Assembly: GCF_002850745.1 (NCBI RefSeq)
Contig: NZ_KZ559467.1
Span: 594,500 to 658,499, forward strand
DNA length: 64,000 bases
Source: Nonomuraea indica
Lineage (GTDB): Bacteria; Actinomycetota; Actinomycetes; Streptosporangiales; Streptosporangiaceae
Reading direction: 5' to 3'
Shown here: positions 33,659-41,327 of the stretch, in pieces
How positions within the stretch are numbered: position 1 is the stretch's first letter
Layout: each line of letters opens with the position of its first letter
Program-made: the position numbers and the translations under genes
The notes under the pieces: generated by a model
The model's input: the letters and a program-made list of their open reading frames with translations, nothing else
Databases searched by the model: none
Told to the model about the DNA's origin: nothing

Positions 33659-34537
33659 ATGGACGAAGCCGTAGTCCGCGCGACGAGCCTGCTGGAGCGC
33701 GCCATCACGTACACGCTGGGGACCCTGTCGCCGGTGACCCGTGACGACCTGTACCGGGCCACGCCGTGCGGCGGCTGGGACGTCGCCAACCTGCTGGCAC
33801 ACCTGGACGACTCCGTCGCGGCGCTGTACGAGGCCGCCGACCTCGGCTGCGTCCGCCCGGGCACGAGCACGGGACCAGTCACCGGACCCGGCACCGGACC
33901 AGTCACCGGACCCGGCACCGGACCCCGCACAGGCACCGGCATCAGGCCAGGGATCGGGCGAGGCACGGGTGCAGGCATCGGGCGAGGCACGGGTTCAGGC
34001 ATCGGGCGAGGCACGGGTGCAGGTATCGGGCCAGGTATCGGGCCAGGCGCCGGACCCGGTATTGGGCCAAGCACGGGTGCAGGCATCGGCGCAGGGGTGG
34101 GAGCAGGCGCTGGCCCAGGCGCCGGGGCCCATCTGTGCGCGTCCGGGGCGGGTGGGCGTGGCGGCAGGGACCCCGTGCTGGTGCTGCGGGACCGGGCGGC
34201 CATGATGCTCGGTGCGTGGGCCGGCACGTTACGCCGGCAACGGGTCCGCATCGGTGACTTCTCGCTGTGCGCCACGGTCGTGGCGCAGGCCGGCGCTGTC
34301 GAGGTGGCTGTGCACGCATGGGACCTCGCCCGCGCCTGCGGACGCCCTCGTCCTATCCCGCCCGCGCTGGCGGCGGACCTGCTGGCCGTCGTCCCGGCGC
34401 TCGTCACGGACGCGGACCGGCCGGACCGCTTCGCCGTGCCGGTCGCCGTGCCGGCGCGTTCGGCGGCCGAGGACCGGCTCCTCGCGTTCCTCGGTCGCAA
34501 CCCCACCTGGGTCACCCGCCACCGCAGGGCGGGGTGA
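33659..34537 (+). CDS. Mycothiol-dependent maleylpyruvate isomerase-like (TIGR03086/DinB) protein with repeat insert
   Basis: A 292-residue DinB-fold protein like the TIGR03086 family. The N-terminal part has the usual ATPCGGWDVANLLAHLDDS and the C-terminal part VEVAVHAWDLARACGRP. Between them, about nt 33865-34145 encodes roughly 90 residues of Gly/Thr/Pro-rich tandem repeat (units like GIGRGTGA, 24-bp period) that normal members lack. Removing it would restore a typical length of about 200 residues. A metal-binding His is retained in LLAHL and VHAWD. Activity with mycothiol is inferred from the family. Confidence 0.78.
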   Translation: MDEAVVRATSLLERAITYTLGTLSPVTRDDLYRATPCGGWDVANLLAHLDDSVAALYEAADLGCVRPGTSTGPVTGPGTGPVTGPGTGPRTGTGIRPGIGRGTGAGIGRGTGSGIGRGTGAGIGPGIGPGAGPGIGPSTGAGIGAGVGAGAGPGAGAHLCASGAGGRGGRDPVLVLRDRAAMMLGAWAGTLRRQRVRIGDFSLCATVVAQAGAVEVAVHAWDLARACGRPRPIPPALAADLLAVVPALVTDADRPDRFAVPVAVPARSAAEDRLLAFLGRNPTWVTRHRRAG

Positions 34538-34615
34538 CGCGCACGGCCGACGGGCATCTGCGTGTGACGGGCCTGCGGGCGTCCACGCCGGTTCGGGTAC
34601 CGGCGGTGGGCAGGA

Positions 34616-34652
34616 ACCGGCCCGGGGTCAGCGGTCAAGGCCCCGGGCCGGT
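34616..34652. terminator. Strong hairpin between convergent genes
   Basis: ACCGGCCCGGGG (34616-34627) and CCCCGGGCCGGT (34641-34652) form a perfect 12-bp GC stem with a 13-base loop. It ends 9 bp from the stop of the leftward small secreted gene and also lies after the rightward isomerase-like gene, so it may terminate both. Confidence 0.75.
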
Positions 34653-34661
34653 GCCGTGGTC

Positions 34662-34907
34662 TCAGTCGTCGGCGTCCAGGCTCTTCAGGATCTGGTCCCA
34701 CCAGCCGGCCTGCAGGGCGACCTGGGCACCCTTGCACTCGTTGAGGCCCCGCTTGCCGGACGTGGTCTCGCCGTTCTCGGTGCTCTGCCAGGACGATGAC
34801 GTGCTGGTGTTGGCGGTGCAGTAGACGTCCGCGCCGGCCGGGCCGGCGGCCGTCATGGTGAGTGCCGCGGCGACCAGCATGCCGCCGACTGCGATGAGGC
34901 TTTTCAT
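34662..34907 (-). CDS. Small secreted protein with one Cys pair
   Basis: An 81-residue precursor. Residues 1-26 are a clear Sec signal (MKSLIAVGGMLVAAALTMTAAGPAGA). The mature part is about 55 residues, Ser/Thr-rich, with Cys in DVYCTAN and LNECKGA and a WWDQIL segment. No family is recognised. The upstream DNA is AT-richer than average (TATCACGAAGTGATA at 34920-34934 is a palindrome), consistent with a regulated promoter. Confidence 0.7.
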   Translation of the reverse strand: MKSLIAVGGMLVAAALTMTAAGPAGADVYCTANTSTSSSWQSTENGETTSGKRGLNECKGAQVALQAGWWDQILKSLDADD

Positions 34908-34919
34908 GATTCCCCCCTG

Positions 34920-34934
34920 TTATCACGAAGTGAT
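34920..34934. promoter_or_regulatory. Palindrome upstream of the small secreted gene
   Basis: TATCACGAAGTGATA is an inverted repeat (TATCAC/GTGATA around GAA) starting 13 bp before the ATG of the leftward small secreted protein. It sits in a short AT-rich stretch in otherwise GC-rich DNA. It is a plausible operator near the transcription start. Confidence 0.5.
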
Positions 34935-35555
34935 ATGGCTTTGTCACTGTACGTATCCATTGGGGCTGGAGTGGCAAGCGCCACGCGGGGTTTTCCCATT
35001 CCGCTAGCGACGATCGGCGAGCCCGCTACCGGCCCGTCACCGGCAGTTTTCCTGCCGCGGGGCCGCCCGGCGGGGCGGTGGGGCAGTGATCGGCCCTGGG
35101 TGGATGCCAAGGCGGGGCCGGTGTCCGGCTAATGTGGAATTGAAGCTGACCGCCCGCTATCGGAGCGAGCAGCGCGGTGGCGACGACCGTTCTTCGTGCG
35201 GCCGTCGCCACCACCATCCGCCCAGCCGCGCCCCGCGCACCCTTGGGCCCAACCGCCCCGTGCCTCCTGAACCCGGTCCCGCCCCGCGCCACTGCGGCTC
35301 GGTCCCACCCCGCGTCCACTGCGACCCGTTCCCGCCCCCGCGTCTCCAGGGGGCCCGCTGCCCCTGCGTCTCCCTGGGGTCCGTTCGCGTCCGCGTTCAT
35401 GGGGGGGCCGACGAACACGCCGACGCCGCTCCAGGTGCCGGGGTTGTCGACGCGGGCGGACACGCCGGGCGCGCGGCTCTGTGCCGCGCGCAGGGGATGC
35501 CGCGCGCAGGGGATGCCGCGCGCAGGGGATGCCGCGCGTGGTGTGGGTGTGGTGG
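34935..35555. other. 620-bp gap without a supported gene
   Basis: The left part is probably the promoter of the small secreted gene. The rest is GC-rich and low-complexity. From 35484 to 35531 there are three exact copies of a 16-bp unit (CCGCGCGCAGGGGATG). Open frames on both strands show no family features and no ribosome sites. It ends at the recQ stop codon. Confidence 0.6.
35484..35531. repeat. 16-bp tandem repeat, three exact copies
   Basis: CCGCGCGCAGGGGATG repeats at 35484, 35500 and 35516, followed by a partial CCGCGCG. It lies about 25 bp beyond the recQ stop codon. Confidence 0.88.
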
Positions 35556-37370
35556 TCAGGAGGCGATGGTCTCCAGGACCTGCTCGCCGTACTTGGCCAG
35601 TTTGTTCTCGCCGACGCCGTTGACCTTGCCCAGCTCGGCCAGCGACGAGGGGGACAGGGTGGCGATCTCCCGCAGCGTGGCGTCGTGGAAGATGACGTAG
35701 GCGGGCACGCCCTGCTCCTTGGCCGTGGCGGCGCGCCAGGCCCGCAGCCGCTCGAAGAGCGGCACGGCCTCCTCGGGAAGCTCGACGACGGGACGGGCAC
35801 CAGCGCCGTTGGACGTGCCGGAGGCCCTGGTGCGCGCCGGGCGGGGGGCATCCCGGCGCAGCCGGACCTCGCGCCGGCCGCCCAGCACGTCACCGCTGGT
35901 GTCGGTGAGCACCAGGGTGCCGTGGTCGGGCTCGACGGCCAGCAGGCCCTGCGCCAGGAGCTGCCGAGCCACTCCGTGCCAGTCCGCGTTGCCCAGCTCG
36001 CCGCCCACGCCGAACACCGTCAGCGCGTCATGGCCGTGCTGCAACACCTTGGCCGTCTTCTTGCCGAGCAGGATGTCGACGATGTGACCCACCCCGAACC
36101 GCTGACGCCGCTCCCGGTCGAGCCGCCACACCGTGGACAGGAGCTTCTGGGCGGGGACGGTGCCGTCCCAGGACTCGGGAGGGGACTGGCAGGTGTCGCA
36201 GTTGCCGCAAGGCGCGGAGTCCTTCTGGCCGAAGTAGTCGAGCAGCATCACGCGCCGGCACCCGACGGTCTCGCACAGCGCGAGCATCGCGTCGAGGTGG
36301 AGCACCTGCCGACGCCGGTGGGCCTCGTCGCCCTCCAGAGCGAGCCGCCGGTGCTGCACCACGTCCTGGAGGCCGTAGGCCATCCAGGCGGTGGCGGGCA
36401 GGCCGTCACGGCCGGCCCGGCCGGTCTCCTGGTAGTAGCCCTCCACCGACTTGGGCAGGTCGAGGTGGGCCACGAACCGCACGTCGGGCTTGTCGATGCC
36501 CATGCCGAACGCGATCGTGGCGACCACGACCAGCCCGTCCTCGCGCAGGAAGCGCGCCTGGTGGGCCGCCCTCGTCGCGGCGTCGAGGCCCGCGTGGTAG
36601 GGGACGGCGGGGATGCCGTTGCCGGCCAGGAAGGCCGCGATCTTCTCGACCGACGAGCGCGACAGGCAGTAGACGATGCCGGCGTCGCCCGGATGCTCGC
36701 TCCGCAGGAACTCCAGAAGCTGCCGCTTGGGCTCGCTCTTGGCGGTGACGCGGTAGTGGATGTTGGGCCGGTCGAAGCCGGCCACGAAGTGCCGGGCCTG
36801 GTCGAGGCCCAGCCGGGAGGAGATCTCGGCGTGGGTGGCCGGCGTGGCGGTGGCGGTCAGCGCGATGCGCGGCACGCCGGGCCAGCGCTCGTGGAGCCCC
36901 GACAGCGTGAGGTAGTCGGGCCGGAAGTCGTGGCCCCACTGGGACACGCAGTGGGCCTCGTCGATGGCGAACAGCGAGATCTCGCCCTTGGCCAGCAGCC
37001 GCAGGGTCGCCTCCACGCGCAGTCGCTCGGGCGCGAGGTAGAGCAAGTCGAGCTCGCCGGCCAGGAACGCCGCCTCGACGGCCTGCCGCTCGCCGAAATC
37101 CTGGGTCGAGTTGAGGAACCCCGCACGCACGCCGAGCGTGGTGAGCGCGTCGACCTGGTCCTGCATCAGCGCGATCAGCGGCGAGACGACCACCCCGGTG
37201 CCCGGGCGCACCAGCGCCGGGATCTGGTAGCACAGGGACTTGCCACCGCCGGTCGGCATGAGCACCAGCGCGTCGCCACCCGCCACGAGGTGCTCGATGA
37301 TCTCTTGCTGGCCCGGCCGGAAGGAGTCGTAACCGAAGATGCGCCGCAGGACCTCGATGGGGGTATCCAT
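35556..37370 (-). CDS. recQ: ATP-dependent DNA helicase RecQ
   Basis: A 604-residue RecQ helicase for recombination and replication-fork repair. It has Walker A MPTGGGKSL (about 38-46), the DEAH box IDEAHCVSQWGHDFR (about 134), motif VI YYQETGRAGRDG, a four-Cys zinc-binding region (CETVGCRR then CGNCDTC), an RQC winged helix and a C-terminal HRDC domain (FHDATLREIATLSPSSLAELGKV). The short Ala/Arg-rich link before HRDC is ordinary. It is complete and stands alone. Confidence 0.95.
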   Translation of the reverse strand: MDTPIEVLRRIFGYDSFRPGQQEIIEHLVAGGDALVLMPTGGGKSLCYQIPALVRPGTGVVVSPLIALMQDQVDALTTLGVRAGFLNSTQDFGERQAVEAAFLAGELDLLYLAPERLRVEATLRLLAKGEISLFAIDEAHCVSQWGHDFRPDYLTLSGLHERWPGVPRIALTATATPATHAEISSRLGLDQARHFVAGFDRPNIHYRVTAKSEPKRQLLEFLRSEHPGDAGIVYCLSRSSVEKIAAFLAGNGIPAVPYHAGLDAATRAAHQARFLREDGLVVVATIAFGMGIDKPDVRFVAHLDLPKSVEGYYQETGRAGRDGLPATAWMAYGLQDVVQHRRLALEGDEAHRRRQVLHLDAMLALCETVGCRRVMLLDYFGQKDSAPCGNCDTCQSPPESWDGTVPAQKLLSTVWRLDRERRQRFGVGHIVDILLGKKTAKVLQHGHDALTVFGVGGELGNADWHGVARQLLAQGLLAVEPDHGTLVLTDTSGDVLGGRREVRLRRDAPRPARTRASGTSNGAGARPVVELPEEAVPLFERLRAWRAATAKEQGVPAYVIFHDATLREIATLSPSSLAELGKVNGVGENKLAKYGEQVLETIAS

Positions 37371-37818
37371 GCGGCTACCTTACGTGGTCGCGTGAGGTCT
37401 CAGGGACGGATTCGCCGACGGCGATATGGCTCCCGTCCTCGGCACGTCCGGGGCTTCCACCATGACGGCGCCTGAGCCAGTCCGCCGGGAGGAGACGCAG
37501 GTGAGGGACGTCGTCCTCGGCCACCTCGCCTCCACGGTGTCCGTCCCCGCGAGCACGACGCCGCGACCGGCCGCGTAGAGACGCCGTGCTGACGCCACCG
37601 GGGCCGCACGCTGTCTGTCGGGGCGTTCGCGCCCCGCGTCATCCTCGCGGGGGTGAGGACCGGCGTGCCCTGCTCCGCCGCGATCACCGGTCTGCCAGAC
37701 GCGAACGCTCCGGCCCGGCGCCGACACCCCGACGCCGGGCCCTGAGCGCCGTGGCGGCCGACGGACCGCCCGCGCCGCCGACCCGCGTGCCCGAGGAATG
37801 GGCGGATGGACGCGGCAG
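37371..37818. other. Gap upstream of recQ without a supported gene
   Basis: About 450 bp between the recQ start and the terminator of the secreted protease. Overlapping open frames on both strands are Arg/Pro-rich, lack ribosome sites and resemble no family. It presumably holds the recQ promoter. It may include decayed coding sequence, but nothing is recognisable. Confidence 0.55.
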
Positions 37819-37848
37819 GGCGCCCGTGCTCGCGGGAGCACGGGCGCC
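37819..37848 (-). terminator. Strong hairpin terminator of the secreted protease
   Basis: GGCGCCCGTGCTC (37819-37831) and GAGCACGGGCGCC (37836-37848) form a perfect 13-bp stem with a GCGG loop, 11 bp beyond the protease stop. There is no T run. Confidence 0.8.
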
Positions 37849-37859
37849 TCAGGACGGGA

Positions 37860-39137
37860 TCAGGAAGTGGTGACGACCTCGGCGTCGAAGAGCTGCTGGG
37901 CATAGGAGATCGAGGTGTAGAAGAGAGCGCAGCCGCCCGGGATCGAGCCGACGGCAGAGATCACCCCGGAGGCCCGCACGCCCCCTGTCACCGGCTTGTA
38001 GACGGCACCGCCCGAATCGCCGTAGTAGATGCACGCGCCGCTGAGGTTTTCCGCCATCACCACGGGCGTCCTGAGTTTACCCTCCGAGTTGCGCACCGAC
38101 ATGAAGTTGTCCGTGATCTTGTAGCCGCAGGTCGTGCCGGTCCTCGCCCCACTCGCGCACATGGAGTCGTTGACCGCCGGAAGGCCTGTCTGGGTCGAGA
38201 CGACAGCGGCGGAGCTCGTGCCGTCGGGACCGCCGGTGTAGATTCGCGGCGCGACGCCGTCCACCTTGATCACTGAGATGTCGCCGTACTTGGTGGAGCC
38301 GATGTCGCAGCTTTCCCCCGTCGACTGGCAGAAAGAGCTCTGGTAGCCCTTGCTCGTGCCGATGACGTTGCTCCAGCTCGTCTCGCTGCTGTTCATGGTG
38401 GCCGCGTCTAACTGATAGGGGTGGTTGCAGTGCGCGGCCGTCACCAGGAAGTGCTTGGATCCGTCCGGGCGCTTCATCGGGAACGACGTGGAGCAGTGCA
38501 TCTGGCCCGCCCGCGGGGGCGCCCAGCCCGATGCGCCCCAGTACGGGTACCGGTCGCGCAGGCGGCTGGGTCCCTCGTGGTCCCGTGGCGGTGTCATCTG
38601 CCGCACCGTGACGATGTCACCGTAGTCGGCCGCCAGCGCTGCCCTGGCTTCGTCGGTGACCTTCTCCAGCCCGACGACGAGACCGTTGCGTTCCCAGTCC
38701 ATAGCGGCGCTCACGATGCCCACCGACGCGATCGAGCCCCGCTGCATGATCGTGTCGGAGAGCTGTGCCAGGTCGGCGAAGCTCCGCTCGACCTGCACCA
38801 CCGTTCCGTCGGAGCCCGCCTTGGACCATGCCTCCTTTCGGGTGCCTTCCGAGGCGCCGCCGGCGACGGCGGTCACCACCCGTCCGGTCGTCGCGTCGTA
38901 CCAGGTGCCGGCCCATTGAGTGGGCTCGGCCAGGGTCGCGCGATTGACCGCCTCCATCGCCTCGATCGCGGACTGCGGCGGGGAGGTCGCGGCGGTCGCC
39001 TTCGCCAGGGGAGCCAGGGGGCGCTCCGGGCCCGGATCCGCGGCGGCGACGCCGTTCGTGCTCAGGCTCAGCGCCGTCACGGCGACCGCCAGGGGCAGCA
39101 TGAATGCTCGCTTGCCACGAGGAGATCTCACTCGCAT
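37860..39137 (-). CDS. Secreted trypsin-fold (S1) serine protease with propeptide
   Basis: A 425-residue exported protease. The signal peptide runs to about VAAA (residue 33) and a propeptide of about 150 residues follows. The catalytic domain has His in TAAHC (about 232), Asp in KYGDIS (about 284) and Ser in GDSGG (about 373). Several Cys could pair in the mature domain. It resembles streptogrisin-like S1 proteases but has a distinct propeptide. The ATG at 39137 gives a standard signal peptide; in-frame GTG and TTG codons upstream would add 7-11 residues. Two copies of a TTCAG-N5-CTGAA dyad lie upstream and may control it. Confidence 0.83.
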   Translation of the reverse strand: MRVRSPRGKRAFMLPLAVAVTALSLSTNGVAAADPGPERPLAPLAKATAATSPPQSAIEAMEAVNRATLAEPTQWAGTWYDATTGRVVTAVAGGASEGTRKEAWSKAGSDGTVVQVERSFADLAQLSDTIMQRGSIASVGIVSAAMDWERNGLVVGLEKVTDEARAALAADYGDIVTVRQMTPPRDHEGPSRLRDRYPYWGASGWAPPRAGQMHCSTSFPMKRPDGSKHFLVTAAHCNHPYQLDAATMNSSETSWSNVIGTSKGYQSSFCQSTGESCDIGSTKYGDISVIKVDGVAPRIYTGGPDGTSSAAVVSTQTGLPAVNDSMCASGARTGTTCGYKITDNFMSVRNSEGKLRTPVVMAENLSGACIYYGDSGGAVYKPVTGGVRASGVISAVGSIPGGCALFYTSISYAQQLFDAEVVTTS

Positions 39138-39290
39138 TCCTTTCTTCAGGCAACGCACGAGATGGAACAAGGGACAAATCAGGAGGAACGAAGGAATATG
39201 GCGGAATGAGAGGGATTTATGGCGTACCTCGGTGCGAGGATGCCTATCTCATGCGTCACATCGCTCACGCGCAGCGAGGTCCTTCTCTCC

Positions 39291-39333
39291 TTCAGAGAGC
39301 CTGAAGCTTAGCCGTAGCTTCAGGCGATCTGAA
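39291..39333. promoter_or_regulatory. Duplicated TTCAG-N5-CTGAA operator-like element
   Basis: TTCAG-AGAGC-CTGAA (39291-39305) and TTCAG-GCGAT-CTGAA (39319-39333) are two copies of the same dyad 28 bp apart. The inner arms also pair with each other (CCTGAAGCT/AGCTTCAGG with a 7-base loop), so the whole 43 bp is a symmetric unit. It lies about 155 bp upstream of the secreted protease and suggests cooperative binding of a dimeric regulator. Confidence 0.6.
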
Positions 39334-39647
39334 AGTTGAACTGTGGAGCCCGCGTCTGCGGACTCGCCGGACTTCGCCGAGGTCGGAACACGTTCAGCAC
39401 ACCTCGGGCGGGCGCCTCGCGCGGTGGGGGTGGCGCGATCCGTGGGATATGCGTCGCTGACGCCGCCGCCTGAACGGCCGGACTGCCCCTCGGCGGGTGG
39501 CGGATGGGGGCGGGTCTCGCACTCGGCACGGTGCTGGGCTGTTCGTGCTGCGCGTCGAGCGGGCCGGCCACCGGCCGACAGGAGCCGGTGTGGCGGCCGC
39601 CGGTGGTGGGACGGCATGGTGACGACGTCACCCATCCAGCTCGGGAA

Positions 39648-39662
39648 TGAAAATCATCGTCA
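39648..39662. promoter_or_regulatory. Zur box upstream of rpmE2
   Basis: TGAAAATCATCGTCA closely fits the actinobacterial Zur operator form (TGAAAATNATTTTCA). It lies 16 bp before the L31 start, overlapping the expected promoter. It should repress the gene when zinc is plentiful. Confidence 0.8.
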
Positions 39663-39678
39663 GATGGTTCGAAGGGGC

Positions 39679-39924
39679 ATGAAGAAGAACCTGCACCCCT
39701 CGTACCGTCCTGTCGTGTTCCGCGACCCGAGCGTGGGGTTCGCCTTCCTGACCCGTTCGACGGTCACCAGCGACAAGACCGTCGAGTGGGAGGACGGCAG
39801 GACCTATCCGGTCGTCGACGTGGACGTCTCGTCCGCCAGCCATCCCTTCTACACCGGCCGTGGCCGCATCGTGGACAGCGCCGGACGGGTCGAGCGCTTC
39901 AACCAGCGCTACGCCAGGAGCTGA
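39679..39924 (+). CDS. rpmE2: Ribosomal protein L31 type B (zinc-free paralogue)
   Basis: An 81-residue L31 of the C-minus type: it opens [16 protein letters not shown] and lacks the zinc-binding Cys residues of the primary L31. In zinc starvation this paralogue replaces the zinc form on the ribosome and frees zinc. The Zur box directly upstream fits that role. The ATG at 39679 matches the family start; an in-frame ATG at 39664 would add five residues. A GC-rich hairpin follows. Confidence 0.93.
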   Translation: MKKNLHPSYRPVVFRDPSVGFAFLTRSTVTSDKTVEWEDGRTYPVVDVDVSSASHPFYTGRGRIVDSAGRVERFNQRYARS

Positions 39925-39940
39925 CCGGCTCCCTCAGGAC

Positions 39941-39965
39941 GGGCTCGGGCGCGACTCCCGAGCCC
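39941..39965 (+). terminator. Hairpin terminator of rpmE2
   Basis: GGGCTCGGG (39941-39949) and CCCGAGCCC (39957-39965) form a perfect 9-bp stem around a 7-base loop, 16 bp after the L31 stop. Confidence 0.7.
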
Positions 39966-40136
39966 CGACGACGGCTCCGGGTGCGGAGAGCACGCGGAGC
40001 GAGCTCCCCGCACGCCCGCGCCAGGGGCGGGCGCGCGCGGGTGCCCCGTGGGTCCGGTCGCGGCCCAGGGCCTGCATGTCTGCCGTTACTTGGGGGTAGT
40101 TAACCTGCACCTGCGGTGGGAGCGATGGTGATCGCG

Positions 40137-40376
40137 ATGGGTCTCTCGGGGAAGGAACGCCGCATCCTCGCGGAAATCGAGCACGCCCTGGCCCTGGAGG
40201 ACCCGGACCTCGCCAGGCGCGTCGCGGCGATCAACAGTATCGAGTCCGGTGCGGAGACGGGCCTGCGGCCGTACGGCCGGCAGGCGCGTGACTGGTTGAC
40301 CGCGCACATCTGGACGATCGTCGCCGTCGTCGTGGCCGTGGCGGCGCTGCTCGCCATGGCCGTGGCGCTCGCCTGA
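40137..40376 (+). CDS. DUF3040 single-helix membrane protein
   Basis: A 79-residue protein with the DUF3040 signature near its start (LSGKERRILAEIEHALALEDPDLARRV) and one C-terminal membrane helix. DUF3040 proteins are common in actinomycetes and their function is unknown. The ATG at 40137 is chosen because the signature normally starts within five residues of Met and GGTGA lies just upstream; an ATG at 40125 or the GTG at 40116 are alternatives. Confidence 0.85.
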   Translation: MGLSGKERRILAEIEHALALEDPDLARRVAAINSIESGAETGLRPYGRQARDWLTAHIWTIVAVVVAVAALLAMAVALA

Positions 40377-40503
40377 GGCCCGCGTGCGCGAGGGCGTCAA
40401 CCGCGGGTCCGGCGGCGCCGCCGCACCACGAGGTCCACGGCCGCCACGACGGAGACCGCCAAGTCGCAGGCCCGCCCTGCGGGCGCATCCGTTCGCCGGC
40501 AGG

Positions 40504-41208
40504 TCAGCCGAGGCACCTCAGCTTCGACGCGAGCCGCGGGTCCAGGTCGTGACCGGCCGGCAGGCGGCCCACCGTGGCCGCCACGAACTCGGGATACGAC
40601 AGCGACGCCTCCACCCCGTCCGTGTGCGCCCAGATCTGCTCGGCCGTCTGCTCGACCTGGACGTCGGCCTCCTGCTCCGCCAGCGCCAGCCGGCCGACCG
40701 CGACGCGCCACCACGTCCGGTCGTCCACCTCGTCGTCCGGCACCGGCGCGCCGACGTCGTCGGCGTGCGTGGCGTACTCGGAGGCGTAGTGGAAGGCCTG
40801 GAGCCCGGCGGGGTAGGGCCCGGCCATCGTGTCGATGAGGGCATCACGGCCCAGTTCGCGCATGCGCCGGCGGGTCGCGCCGTTCTTGGCCCGCCACTCC
40901 TCCAGCACCTCGTGCACGGGTACGGCCCGGCGCTGCCGCACGCTCCACTCGTTGAAGTCGTGGAAGCCGTCGACCCCCTCCCGGGCGAGCCGGGCCAGCA
41001 GGTCCTGCACGTTGCCGTCGAGGCAGGCGTGGTTGTACAGCTCCTCGCCCGCCAGGTGGCCGAGCACGTCGCGCACCGACCAGCCCGCGCACCGCGAGGG
41101 CCGCTCCCACGCCTCGGCGTCGAGGCCGGAGAAGTGGCGGTCGAGCCGGGCCGCCTCGGCGTCGAAGATGTCGAACGGTTCCCACTCTTTCAGCAGGTCC
41201 TCACTCAT
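40504..41208 (-). CDS. Maleylpyruvate isomerase-family (mycothiol-dependent, DinB) protein
   Basis: A 234-residue DinB four-helix protein. The likely metal ligands are His in LGHLAGEE near residue 51 and His in ATHADDVGA near 147. The MDMPI N- and C-terminal regions are both present, so it is a complete member with no repeat insert, unlike the gene at 33659. Family members use mycothiol as a cofactor; the substrate here is unknown. It stands alone. Confidence 0.85.
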   Translation of the reverse strand: MSEDLLKEWEPFDIFDAEAARLDRHFSGLDAEAWERPSRCAGWSVRDVLGHLAGEELYNHACLDGNVQDLLARLAREGVDGFHDFNEWSVRQRRAVPVHEVLEEWRAKNGATRRRMRELGRDALIDTMAGPYPAGLQAFHYASEYATHADDVGAPVPDDEVDDRTWWRVAVGRLALAEQEADVQVEQTAEQIWAHTDGVEASLSYPEFVAATVGRLPAGHDLDPRLASKLRCLG

Positions 41209-41283
41209 ACCTCGACGCTACCCCCGCGACGGCGCGTCCAACGGCCGGTGCGCGGGCGGGCACGCCGGCCGTCGCACAAGCAG

Positions 41284-41313
41284 GAGCCCGGCCCCGCGAA
41301 CGGGACCGGGCTC
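41284..41313 (-). terminator. Hairpin terminator of the secreted beta-rich protein
   Basis: GAGCCCGGCCCCG (41284-41296) and CGGGACCGGGCTC (41301-41313) pair over 13 bp with one mismatch around a CGAA loop, 14 bp after the leftward stop. Confidence 0.75.
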
Positions 41314-41327
41314 TCACTCAGTGGTGA

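Larger units (their letters stand above)
39138..39678. other. Divergent regulatory region: protease and rpmE2
   Basis: A 541-bp gap between the leftward protease gene and the rightward L31 gene. It contains two TTCAG-N5-CTGAA dyads near 39291-39333 and a Zur box at 39648-39662. Open frames in between have no family features and no ribosome sites. Confidence 0.7.

Noticed and set aside
35026..35463. 145-codon minus-strand frame in the gap before recQ
   Set aside because: It is low-complexity with no ribosome site or family features.
37380..37903. Overlapping 150-170-codon frames upstream of recQ
   Set aside because: They are Arg/Pro-rich, out of keeping with real gene composition, and one crosses the protease terminator and coding end.
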